From Vishniacozyma victoriae (Eukaryota > Basidiomycota > Tremellomycetes > Tremellales > Bulleribasidiaceae): a stretch of DNA of 64,000 bases. The position numbers were made by a program, and so were the translations under genes. Location of the stretch: the NCBI GenBank assembly GCA_017654735.1, contig JADPYG010000088.1, positions 62,001 to 126,000 of the forward strand, read 5' to 3'. Shown in pieces: positions 48,251-58,402 of the stretch (positions are counted from its first letter, which is position 1; every line of letters begins with the position of its first letter). Under the pieces are notes generated by a model that worked only from the letters and a program-made list of their open reading frames with translations, was not told the DNA's origin and made no database searches.

Positions 48251-49401
48251 AGGTTTCGATGTCAGGATGGGATTGAAGATGCACGATCAATAATGTGAGA
48301 ACTCGGGCTAATGAGAGTTGGACACATGTCCCCTCAATGACCCCGGACTTACGGCAATCTGGTGCCTAGAGAGGCACTGGCCACAACGCCATCAGCCATG
48401 GACAGCATTTACGGATACGATTATGACTTTCGCTCTTCATCAAAGACGGACACCTACGAGCCCTACTAAGGCCTGGCTTAGGCGCAAATGAGGGGCGTGG
48501 AATAATCGACAAGTCGCACTTGCTGCTTTGCCTCCACCTCTTATTGATATCTGACGCGAGACCTGAGAAGAGTCGCGCCGATAGTCATGAAGATTCAAGC
48601 GGATTGACCCTTGTGCGAGTAAAGGCTTTGATTCCCATACACAGGGTTCCAGTGTACGCCTTGGCCCATCACCGTATCCAACTTATCCGATGCCTTTTGA
48701 CTTTGGGCCCTTTGAAACCTCTATTCCCATCCACGGCGTGTTCCAGGCCGATCGGCGGGACCTGATTGCCTCACTCTCTGTTGGTTGTGTCTAAAGAAAG
48801 AGCGCATGTGTTTACATGGAAAGCGTTCCCCTTGCACCCTCCAAGCTGGGTCCGTTGACACAAGTGCAGGGGCAGTTGTACCAAATTTGATTCCGCTATC
48901 CAGGTAACTGGGGTAGATCACGTCCAAGCGCCTGTTCCGTCGTTAATACAGATATATCACAGCACAGACATCATGTACATTACAAGGCATGAGCAGGACT
49001 ACAACAAGCATCGATCCGCTCTTACACTCTCCATACATCCCACAATGATTCGGGAGGGATGAGACCCTCCAGCGATAGTCTGCAGGGGACCACAAATTGG
49101 AAAAGGGTTGATCAAACGGGCATCATCACTCCACCCCGACACCCGATCACTCATCTATCCTTCAACCTTGTTCCAATTCCGCTACATTCCCAACTACAAA
49201 CTACAACTACTAATTGATTCATTTCAACCCTGACCCTGATGTCTATACATATACAAAACAACGCGTCTCTTTCTTTCTCTTCTCCTCATCCTACTTCATC
49301 CTTCTATACATACGTCCTTGTCACCTCACCCCAACTCGAAATCCTTCGTATCCTATCCACACTACTCTGTATCCTGTACATACACCACACACCACCTCAA
49401 C
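48251..49401. other. intergenic region between small ORF and CKS1
   Basis: About 1.15 kb with no gene that I can support. It holds copy 2 of the direct repeat and, from ~49130, a pyrimidine- and CA-rich leader that runs into CKS1. Confidence 0.45.
48552..48765 (+). repeat. diverged direct repeat, copy 2
   Basis: Partner of 47171-47404, in the same orientation. Its best blocks are 48629-48661 and 48708-48747. It lies about 300 bp upstream of the small ORF's ATG. Confidence 0.75.
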
Positions 49402-50164
49402 ATGTCATCATACAAGCTTAGGCCTTTTACTGAAGATGAGAAGGAAAAGGCGTTGAAGATATACTCTGAAAAGATTACCTATAGTCCTAGGTACTCTTGT
49501 ACGTTCACGTCCACCTCTTACACATTTAAACGAGCTGATGAGTAGGCGAAGGTGATCCATATGAGTATAGGTATGTCCCAACTTCAACCTTCAACGCTTC
49601 AGCTGACAAGTAGGCACGTTCACGTAAGTCGAATCAATGAATACACCCAAGCGCAACATTCCCACTCTTCGACCTTTATGATCGGTCAACTCAGTATCAA
49701 CGGTCACTAACGATCAGCTCCCGAAACCAATGGTTCGATTTACTCCGCCTGGCCTACTAGATGAAAACACATGGAGGGGTTTAGGAGTAAGGCAATCCCT
49801 AGGGTAGGTCCCCTTTATCCCGCCAAGATGAGCGAGAGCTGATTGGTAGATGGGAGTGTTTCATGAGACATAATCCTGTACGTACCCGAACCATGACATC
49901 GAAAAAGCTAACGACCTAGGAGCCTGTATGTCAATGACTTCACCGACTTCTGTCGGCACTATCCCGACTGTAGCTGATCCATAGCACATTCTCCTCTTCC
50001 GACGACTCATCCCTAAGACTCAACCTCTTGGTCTAAGCGCCACGCACGTCAATGGCCAACAAGCTCTCGATGAACTTCAGTACGTCATGCTACACTGATA
50101 TGGACGTTTACTAATAAACAGGAAGAGACTTCTGGTCGTTCAAGCAGCTCAAAAATCGGTTTAG
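49402..50164 (+). CDS. CKS1: cyclin-dependent kinase regulatory subunit Cks1
   Basis: Cks1 binds Cdk1 and phospho-substrates and is needed for cell-cycle transitions. Eight exons give a 129-residue protein: 49402-49498, 49546-49570, 49614-49623, 49718-49803, 49850-49877, 49920-49925, 49985-50079 and 50122-50164; total 390 nt, in frame. Family motifs are YSEKITYSPRY, YEYRHVHLPKPM, WRGLGVRQSLGWECFMRHNPE and PHILLFRR. Exon 3 is 10 nt (completes Arg and encodes His-Val-His) and exon 6 is 6 nt (Glu-Pro); both are needed to restore the invariant motifs. The C-terminal extension of ~35 residues beyond the Cks fold ends in VVQAAQKSV. Convergent with the alpha/beta hydrolase gene. Confidence 0.93.
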
Positions 50165-50470
50165 GCGATACAGTCAATTCGGACCCGGCGTCTCGTATCT
50201 CGATGGTTTCTATCTATTCTCCTCTCGCCTGCTTTACGACTTATATTCACGTACATTGTTTCATTCCACCATTAATCCAACCTTTTCTCGTTGATCGGGA
50301 TGGCTCACTTTCTTTTAGCATATTTTTCATAGTTATACTTCATATTTCCATAGCATGGGTTTCATGCAGTGCATTAACCTCTTTATCAAGCAGACATTGA
50401 CCGGACGATTTCTTACTGATACTGCCATCTCGATTCTCGATCTCTGACAACCTTCTACTCGGCACTAACG
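50165..50470. other. intergenic region between convergent genes
   Basis: About 306 bp of T-rich sequence between the stops of CKS1 and the alpha/beta hydrolase gene. I see only likely 3' UTRs. Confidence 0.5.
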
Positions 50471-51724
50471 CTAAGCCCGGTTGGTGAGGCAGTACTTCCA
50501 AATCCACTCGGCCGTCATCTTGACCATCTCAACCGTGACCACATGCCCCAGCCCATCCATCACTTTGACATTCATCACTCCACCACCATCCTCCACCTCG
50601 TTCTGAATCCTCTTGATATCTTCCTCACCCTGATCATACGGTACCAACCGATCATCCCCTCCGTGAATCGTTAGAATCCGCTTCTCAACAAATTTCCCAT
50701 GACTATCCGCTCTGGAGGACTCGAAGAATGGGACCATGGACGGTGGGATTAATGGTGCGGTCCAATCCATCCCTAGCCCATTCGCTCGGGCTTTCAGGTA
50801 TTTTTCGAACGTTGGGAAAGGAAGACCTATGATCGGGACTGCTGTTTGGATACGGGGTTCTATCATTAGTCATGATAGGTGGTGAGATGGGGCACGTACC
50901 AGTTTGGAGTAAACGCCAAGTCACATGTCCTGTTCATCAATTTATTGCCAATGTCCATGCCTGAAGGCATGTTGGCTTACCTCCTAGAGAGATACCGGTA
51001 GCTGCGAATTCTTGGATGGTCCTCTCGCCGTTTGGGAATAAGTATGCACCGATGAAATCGATGATTAATGTAGCGTCCTGACATCCGCCCACTGTTCATC
51101 AGCTCTATTCTCCATCTCGCCAATTCTCTCGACTCGTGCTCAAATTGCTCGGATGAGGATATAAAGACGTACCGATAATAGCTGCCATGTCGTACCTATC
51201 ATCAGCTCCTCATTCAAACAAGAGACGTACAAATGGCGTGGATTCTTGTCGAATGATAGATTCCCAGTTTTGTCTTTTAACAATGTACCATGATTTCTTT
51301 GGTCCTGCCATTCAGCTACTTCGCTTGTACTCGCCAAAATGACTGACGAGGGTGATGACTATCAGGTCGCGTTCCGTTTCACCCCATAGGGCTCCTACGT
51401 GGCCTAGAATACCTGATGCGAAGGGGGCCATGTTTTCCGCTGAACCCAGTCTGCCGTGTGTTGCGATCTATCATCAGCCACTATCGCAGGATGATACGCC
51501 ATAATGCAGCGTCACATGAGGATGGAGAAGGGACAGGGACTATACGGGAGAAAGAGAGGAAAACGCACCAAGCCAACGATTGGTTTACTACTCCCCTTAA
51601 TCTCCTCCAAGCCGTATACCTGAACTTCCAAGCCTACTATCGAGATATCCGTTCGAGAGAATGAATGTCCCATATCTAGAGCTGGGTAGTCGGTCTTTTC
51701 GATTGGTGGCATCCTTGCTGTCAT
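50471..51724 (-). CDS. alpha/beta hydrolase
   Basis: Several exons join into a soluble serine hydrolase of about 300 residues. The oxyanion region is ERDLIVITLDQRNHGT, the nucleophile elbow GISLGGHVTWRLL holds the catalytic Ser, the acid is Asp in ILTIHGGDDRLVPYDQ, and the catalytic His is in VMDGLGHVVT. An IATHGRLGSAENMAPFASGI stretch precedes these. The overall pattern is of an esterase or prolyl-oligopeptidase-like hydrolase; no substrate can be named. ATG 51722-51724; stop at 50471-50473. It is divergent from DYN2, with only 207 bp between the ATGs, so the two probably share a promoter. Confidence 0.83.
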
Positions 51725-51931
51725 CTTGATTATCTGGTCAATCTATTATAACGTATATGTTACAGACGTGATTTGATGCATGTAGCATTAAGCGGAATGA
51801 CGAAAGAAATGGAGACCCCATATCCTCCACCTTCAGGGTAATGTTTAGAGGACGCGCTTTGACATTATTCTATCAATCTTCATATTCTATTCAACTCTGC
51901 TTAGACATCTATCTACCATCAGAAAAACAAG

Positions 51932-52769
51932 ATGAGCACAGCTACTGAAGATGGAAATTTGAAAAATGAGATTGAGGGAAGGGATTTGAAAGCAATCATC
52001 AAGAATGTCGATAGTAAGTTCCTTCCTTCCCTTTTCCGTCCCTCTCCCTCGTCTTCGAGTTTCATCCTTTCATTTCGTTCATCTCTTCACATTTACAAGA
52101 CAAGACTAAGGGCTAATGTCAGTGTCTGAGGAAATGCAATCACGAGCGGTCGAAATTACTTCATCAGCATTGACGCAATATAATTTAGAGAGGGATATCG
52201 CAATGTTTATCAAGAAGGAATTCGATAGGATTTATGGGACTACTTGGCATTGTGTAGTTGGGAAAAAGTGAGTCCAAGCGAGCGAGCGAGCGATAGCGAG
52301 CGTCCACGAACGATGTGAGACGGGTGGTAGTGTGGGCGAGCGAGGATGACTTGCGATTGGGACCAACGAACGACGGAAATCAGGGCGGAATGTGCGAGAT
52401 TCCTCGAGTAGAGTAAGGATATCTAGGGCGAAGCAATTAGTTTGGCGGCATAGCGAGGGAATAGGATGATGGGAGGACAGCTATCGGAATATGTGACCTG
52501 TTGATTGGGACCAATTGGTTGGGATCAATAACATTAAGGCTGCGAGAAGGCGAGAACAAAAGGCGGAGCGAGCGCAATGAGAGGCCGTAGAGTGGGATGA
52601 AGAGCTAACGATAGTTTCGGTTCATTCGTAACCCACGGTAAGCTCCTTTTCCCTATCAAGAGGAATGAGTTTGCAGAGATATAGAGACTGGTACTGACGA
52701 TCAGAAACTAAAAACTTCATTTATTTCTACCTCGGTCCAATCGCAATCTTACTCTGGAAGACTTCATAA
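51932..52769 (+). CDS. DYN2: dynein light chain LC8
   Basis: LC8 is a small dimeric hub protein of the dynein motor that also binds many other partners. About 100 residues: a polar N-terminus of 27 residues, then [55 protein letters not shown] and [18 protein letters not shown], the whole invariant core of the family. Exons end near 52013, 52268, 52638 and 52769. The intron from about 52269 to 52615 is roughly 345 nt, several times longer than others here, and starts with GCGA repeats. TAA at 52767-52769. Confidence 0.93.
52276..52303 (+). repeat. GCGA simple repeat within the DYN2 intron
   Basis: AGCGAGCGAGCGAGCGATAGCGAGCG follows the splice donor by a few bases; more GAGCGAG pieces occur further down the same intron (about 52334 and 52565). 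Confidence 0.8.
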
Positions 52770-53396
52770 ATCCTTCAAGTCAGGATGAGAAACAAGGAAG
52801 GAGGAAGAGGAGGACGAGGGTACATCATACATCATACAAAAGACAAAATACAACAAACAAATTTACAACAAAAGATCACGCTGTCTATTATACGCTTTTC
52901 ATGTCCATATCACGAGGGAATTACCATTTATTCAGGGGGAGGAGCTAGGGCAGGATATATCATCCAAGTATGCATGCTTCACTTTCATCTGAGAAATCCG
53001 GACATTAGCTTTGTTCTCAGCATCAAAAGGACGGTTTGGAAATACTACCGCATCGCGGACGTTGGCCGTCTGGCGAGTTCTGATCGTGTTGAACGCTTTC
53101 ACGGTATGGCATGATGAAGTGCGGTTGGCCAATCGCAATGGGCACAGGTGAGTGATGAGACGAAAAGCCCATGACATATCTCATACAAGGGACAACTATT
53201 CTGTACCCATTTAACGAACGACTCATCTCATCTACTCTTTCACCCCAAAAACGTATCTCCCATCCATTCCGCTTTCTTCACCACTCCCTCATCACCATGC
53301 AAACTAGGACCCATAGCTATCTACTATGTCCTACTCAAGTTCTGATATTGAGTGGTCGTCGTTTCGTACTCTTTCACAAAGACTTTCGATTTCTCT
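52770..53396. other. intergenic region between convergent DYN2 and EAF3
   Basis: About 630 bp with AGG-rich then A-rich sequence after DYN2 and no gene I can support; likely 3' UTRs. Confidence 0.45.
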
Positions 53397-54902
53397 TTAA
53401 TCATGTACCTTCCCGTCAGCCCCTGTCATGATGACAAGCAGATTCTCGATGGAAACCAACGCCCTACACAGCAGCAAGGAGAGGGTGGGAGCCGGAAGTG
53501 AGAGAAATGAAAAAGAGGAAACAAGGCTCACTTCATGATATCATTGATGTACTCTCTCAAGATGTTGAGTGACTCGGGATCGATATTGGTGTAAGCGATA
53601 AAGGGGCCAAAGTTGACTACTTGTCAGCTCTCAGATCTCTCATGGAGGGTCCAGCTCTCGCTGGAAGCTATTTAGTTTTCCTCGCGGCTGCTGGACCTCG
53701 CCTATCGGCTCGGAACTCGGGACTCACCAAACAACCTCAACAGATGTTCTGCCCCATAAATCTCAGACATTGGTTTATCCGGATTCTCCCTCTTTTGCTC
53801 AACATACTGAGCCCTTTCGAACCTATATAGCAAATTGTTGCCTAGGGCTTTATCAAAATATAATGTGATTCCAGCAATGATCTCGCTCAATAATGCCGTT
53901 GCACGTCTGACATCAGTGTCGTTCTCTTCTCTTCTCTTCTTTCTTTTTGGCTTTTTGACTTTGATGTTGGGGTGGAAAGGAGAGGAGGGACATACGGTGT
54001 ACGATCTTGAGATTTTTTGGTAGAGTTGACGTGAATTCTGTAATCTTCTAGTAATTGCCTCACGTTCGGATTACGAGGTAAAGTCACCAGCTAGATTATT
54101 AGTCCCCATACACAGCGTTCATGTTCGGATAGACTTGCCTGATTGTTCTTGGTGACATTCTCCCAATCGTCCACGAGTTGTAGTTTTAATACATCGGGAA
54201 TAACGATTTTTACTTCAGGTTTCTGAATATATTCACTTTCCTGCAGGTCAGCTATCATTGACAAGACAGTGGGATTCGACAAGGCAGTGGAAAGTACAGA
54301 GGGAGAATGGATCCTAGACATACAGATTCAATCCCTGAATCCCTTGCTCTCTTTTTCGTCTCTCCACCCTTCTTTCCCTTGCCTTTTTCTTTAATAGCAG
54401 GACTAGCTCCTCCTACACCGATCGATCTCGATTTCTGGGTTTGTTGGTCGGCCAGTTGTTTACGTTTATTGAATCCTGCTTCATTCAATTTGAGTAAACG
54501 GGCTTCTGGGACCCATTCGTCCCATCTGATCATCAGCTATGCCCCTTGTCGTCCACTCGAATCTTCAGGAGGAGTTGGAGGTGGAAGGAGGAGGATGAGA
54601 GAAGAGAGAAGAGGGACAAAAGGCTTACGTCTGTTTCCATCCCTTGTAGTGAATAAAGTAATGTGGTCCAACTGTGCCCAATAACGTGTTCTGCTCAGTC
54701 CAGTTCTCAGCCAACAGGATCTGTTCGTCAGCACATTTCCCGACATCCGCGACCGTGGCCTTCCCCCTTGAGGTTCGGCACAGAGTACCGGAGAAGGCAG
54801 GTTTGACATGAGAGTAAGACTTACTCGGGCCTCGTACAATAATGGTCCGTGGTACGCCAAAACATACTCATCCGTCATAAATTGGTTCATCGGGGCAGTC
54901 AT
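53397..54902 (-). CDS. EAF3: chromo-barrel and MRG domain protein Eaf3
   Basis: Eaf3 recognises methylated H3K36 and works in the NuA4 acetyltransferase and Rpd3S deacetylase complexes. The chromo barrel reads [33 protein letters not shown] and [18 protein letters not shown] basic linker ([18 protein letters not shown]) follows. The MRG domain has [62 protein letters not shown] and [14 protein letters not shown]. The intron at 54091-54138 has a GC donor (CAG|gcaagt). The 3' end is uncertain: the last acceptor may be at 53423, adding only Lys-Gly and TGA at 53416, or near 53455, giving a longer tail to TAA at 53397-53399. Confidence 0.88.
54091..54138 (-). other. GC-AG intron in EAF3
   Basis: On the minus strand the exon ends CAG and the intron starts gcaagt, ends with a ctaat branch and ctag. 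Removal joins KNNQ to [10 protein letters not shown] in the MRG domain. No GT donor nearby keeps this frame. Confidence 0.8.
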
Positions 54903-55937
54903 CCTCTTCGTCCCACAGTCAAATTCGGCTGAAGATAAAGAGAGAGGTGTTCTGTTTGTGTTAGCTTATTCTAAAATGAGGAGGGGTAGGGTGGTGCGAG
55001 ATATTGAGGAGGATAGGTTTGTGTGAAGTAATTGTTAGGGTTTTACTTACGCGATGATAGTGGTGCGTGGACGTCCTCAACCTATCCAAACGACGTTCCT
55101 ATCTATGAAAGAGGTGGTGACGGTCGTACTTGACGCTCGAATGTGGGTGGTATTGAGATTCGACGCGTAGATTCGGCCCAGTGATGGTTTATAACAACGA
55201 TCCCCGAATTCGTGTTTCCAGATTTCGAAAGATGGCCCCGGTTTCTAAGAGCTGAGAGCATCAGTACAGATTCGTTCAGTTATTGAATTATTAGTAGACC
55301 CTCCTCTTAAAGGACTTACAGTAGTACTAGTCGATGTATCAATGAAGACAAGAGTCAAGCTAATCAACGCGCAGAGAGGGGGCAAGGTAGAAAACAACAC
55401 CCCCCGCGCCTTGCACTCTCACACGCCTAATTTGCCACTCTCACACTCAACTCTTCTTGTCTCGTTCTAGTCGTTTGTACCTATACCAACCCAAAAGTTA
55501 TCCAAATACCATAAACCCTCTATTACAATCCCTCGCTTTATACCTCGTCTCACACTACCTACGGGTTAAGAGAGAACATCGTTTTTTTTACGTCACGTTA
55601 ATCCTCGCTCTTTTCGAGAGAAAGAATCGATTTGAAATATAAACGGTGTGGGGTTTTAGTTGTTGGTTTTTAACAGAAAGGGTTTATAGTGGATATACTT
55701 GGTAAGTGTATCTCCTCTGTAAATCAACCGTACAGATTAAGTGCGTGGATGTATGAATAGGATACGATGGTTTGATGGATAGCGGATATAGAGTCGCGAC
55801 AGTTGCTGACACAGCAGACCTCGTCGTTCGATTAACTTCGTAAAGACAGGTTTATCCCTTCTTCTTTCGTCTCATCCATCCTCCAACGCGTCTGGCTCTT
55901 TCAGACACGCAAACTTGGCGAGACTTTCATTAGCGAG
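54903..55937. promoter_or_regulatory. divergent promoter of EAF3 and SUA7
   Basis: About 1 kb between divergent ATGs. On the minus strand a GTAAGT near 55045-55050 suggests a 5' UTR intron of EAF3. The right half is T-rich, with a pyrimidine-rich leader. I see no further gene. Confidence 0.5.
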
Positions 55938-57316
55938 ATGTTGACCGCCGGACCCAAGATCCCTCCTGTATGCTAATATTAAACCTGACGTGTTTCGCGC
56001 TTACAAAATAGCCTAAATTCGGTCAACCCGTCTTACCGAATTTGAATGTGAAACACCTTTGCCCGAATTGTAGGACTGATCCTCCTAATATCGTTGAAGA
56101 GTATTCCAAGGGAGATCTTGTATGCTACTTTGATCTTCGAATATGGAATGAGCTGATGAAGAGGTTTGTGGTGACTGTGGGACTATTCTTGGTGATAGGA
56201 TTGTGGATACTAGGAGTGAATGTGAGTCACCTATACTATCGACGTTTGTTATGCTTACAAGCAGGGAGAGTGAGATGACAGATATCTGCGATTGGGGTTT
56301 AGCTAACCATAGACATTCGCTGGTGACGAGAACGGAGATGATCCATCGCGAGTCGGTGATCTGGGAAATGTGCTACTCAAGAACAATTTTGAAACCGCCA
56401 TCTCCGGAATGGACGGCCGAACAGGAATGTCTGCCAATCTCCAACGAGCCCAGTTCAGGGCCAATGCCCAATCCCACGCAGCCGGTAAAACGTCCAACGC
56501 AGTCTTATCGTCAATCTTTGCCAAGATTACCGAAAAATGTGAAGGTCTCCAACTTCCCAAGAATGTAATCACTCGCGCTCAACACGTTTATCAAATCGCA
56601 GATGCCCAACGAGCTGTCAAGGGAAAGAAGGAAGCGACAATCATCGCTGCTTGTATCATTTACGCGTCCCGTGATGCGGGGGCTAGCCGAACAATGAGCG
56701 AGATTGGACAAGCGTTAAAAGTGACCAAGAAGGAATTGGGACAAGTATTCATTCTCGTCAAGAGTGCTGTTCAGAGGGAGAAAGGTGGGAATGGATCGAT
56801 GGAAGCTGTTAGTGGACCTTCAACATCGATGGACTCGATTGAAGCTTTGATTGCACGATACTGTAATCTACTCGATATCGACAATACAGTCCAGAACGCC
56901 GCTAGACATGTCGCCAATTTAGCCATGTCCAAGGCTCCTATTGATGGTCGTAACCCAGCTTCGATCGCTGCTGCGGTATTATACTTTACGTGTATTCTGT
57001 TTGAGCGAAAGACTACCGCAAGGGAAATTTCAGATATCGCAAACATGGGCGAGTCGACCATCAAGTTGTGAGTCCATATGCTCTCCCGGGGTATGAGCTG
57101 ATGATAGCGTTTGTAAACTGATAACGACCAAACTTGACGAGGTCATCAGGTCTGAATGGGTAAGTGCCCCTCAAAATGATACGCATCCTGCAGGCTAACC
57201 AGCAGCGAGAGGGACACGAGAAGGGATACTCTAGCCTGAGCGCTTTAGCAGCCAGTGCAGCAGCTTCTAAAGCTTCTCGAGATGGGACACCTAAAGATGG
57301 TACCCCCCAGCCGTAG
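55938..57316 (+). CDS. SUA7: transcription initiation factor TFIIB
   Basis: TFIIB bridges TBP and RNA polymerase II. The zinc ribbon is LCPNCRTDPPNIVEEYSKGDLVC with GDCGTILGDR. The B-linker SEWRTFAGDENGDDPSRVG is assembled across a 5-nt exon (56265-56269). Two cyclin-like repeats follow: ITRAQHVYQIADAQRAVKGK, AACIIYASRDAGASRTMSEI, then AARHVANLAMS, SIAAAVLYFTCILF and AREISDIANMGESTIK. The C-terminus is extended by a Ser/Ala/Lys tail (REGHEKGYSSLSAL). About 348 residues. First exon ATG 55938 encodes MLTAGPKIPP; stop TAG 57314-57316. Confidence 0.94.
56265..56269 (+). other. 5-nt microexon of SUA7
   Basis: GGAGA lies between an acceptor (gcag) and a donor (gtgaga). It supplies most of Trp-Arg in the invariant SEWRTF motif; skipping it breaks the frame. 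Confidence 0.85.
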
Positions 57317-58402
57317 TCAGAGTGGTTTGTAAATAGTCAGGTCGAGTCGAGTTAGGGTTCTCTTTCACATCATTTCATCCCATGTATGTACCAGTCAAGC
57401 GACCGCCAGTACGAGTACAAGTTGTTACTGCTCTCTGCTCTGAGCAGGGACGATTCATGACTCAAGCTACATGTTGAAGTAAACGCCACATATGTGCCTG
57501 TGTGTGATCGACCCTGGGCCGTCTGTGCCGGGTTAAGGGTGAGAAGTGTAAAGAGTGCTGGAATTGTGTCACAGGGTATATGTCAGGGTTTTCATAAGGG
57601 GCAATAGGGCGGTACCACTGACGTCAGTAAGCAAGTCTGTGTGTGTTACCCTTGTTTTGTATTTCTTTAGGTAGTACCACTCTTGCTGACATTCAATCCT
57701 CTCGCCCCTGTATACTCAATTACCTATTCTGTGTTCTATATTCTGTATTATGTACAGCCTATAGCCCTATACAGCCACAGCCCACAGCCACAACCGCACA
57801 ATGGCAATCAGACGGCGGTAGATCTCACCGTCATACATACCTCACCAAATTCAACCGATACACTTACCCGCCTCATACACACTCTTACTACCCATCTACC
57901 CATTCATCCTTCACCATCCATTCACATCTCTCTCGACATCGCATAGTCTCGTCTCATCTCACGGACACATACGGCCGACTATATAATAAAAGGACTGAGC
58001 AAAGGGATAAGGTTCAAGGTAGAAACTGGAAACAATCCGTCAGAAACCCTCCTTACGCGTTCGGTAGAACCTTTCATTCGAAACTATCAAAAGAGGACGA
58101 TACATCAGTTGCGGTACTCCCACCATATAATCACGGTCGACCCATCTCTTTCCCCCTCGACTCTCTCAAACACTCTCCTATCATTCACCACTCCATCATC
58201 TCACTTTGATTTCACAACTCTTCTTCGATTAGCGATATATACACGAGACCTAATCTATCATCTGTATCCTATACTCGACTCGACTATTGTAGCCTTCTAC
58301 TATACTTGATTCTATAATCTGCCTTCACCCGATACTCCCCTCGCCTTCCACTCACCTCGACAACTCGCGTATACCCTCAACATCAGCTGATGTATTGAAG
58401 AG
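57317..58402. promoter_or_regulatory. region between SUA7 and the C2H2/Zn2Cys6 regulator
   Basis: About 1.1 kb. A 12-bp palindrome ACTGACGTCAGT with a core CRE (TGACGTCA, 57619-57626) lies 780 bp before the next ATG. From about 57780 to 58390 the sequence is CA/CT rich, typical of a long 5' leader. An open frame of 188 codons here has no ATG and low-complexity content; I do not think it is a gene. Confidence 0.5.

Noticed and set aside
52269..52615. C/D box snoRNA in the DYN2 intron
   Set aside because: There is an ATGATGG near 52466 but no matching D box or terminal stem.
57643..58209. 188-codon open frame upstream of the C2H2/Zn2Cys6 regulator
   Set aside because: It has no ATG at its start, is low-complexity Thr/His/Pro/Ser, and lies in what looks like a 5' leader.
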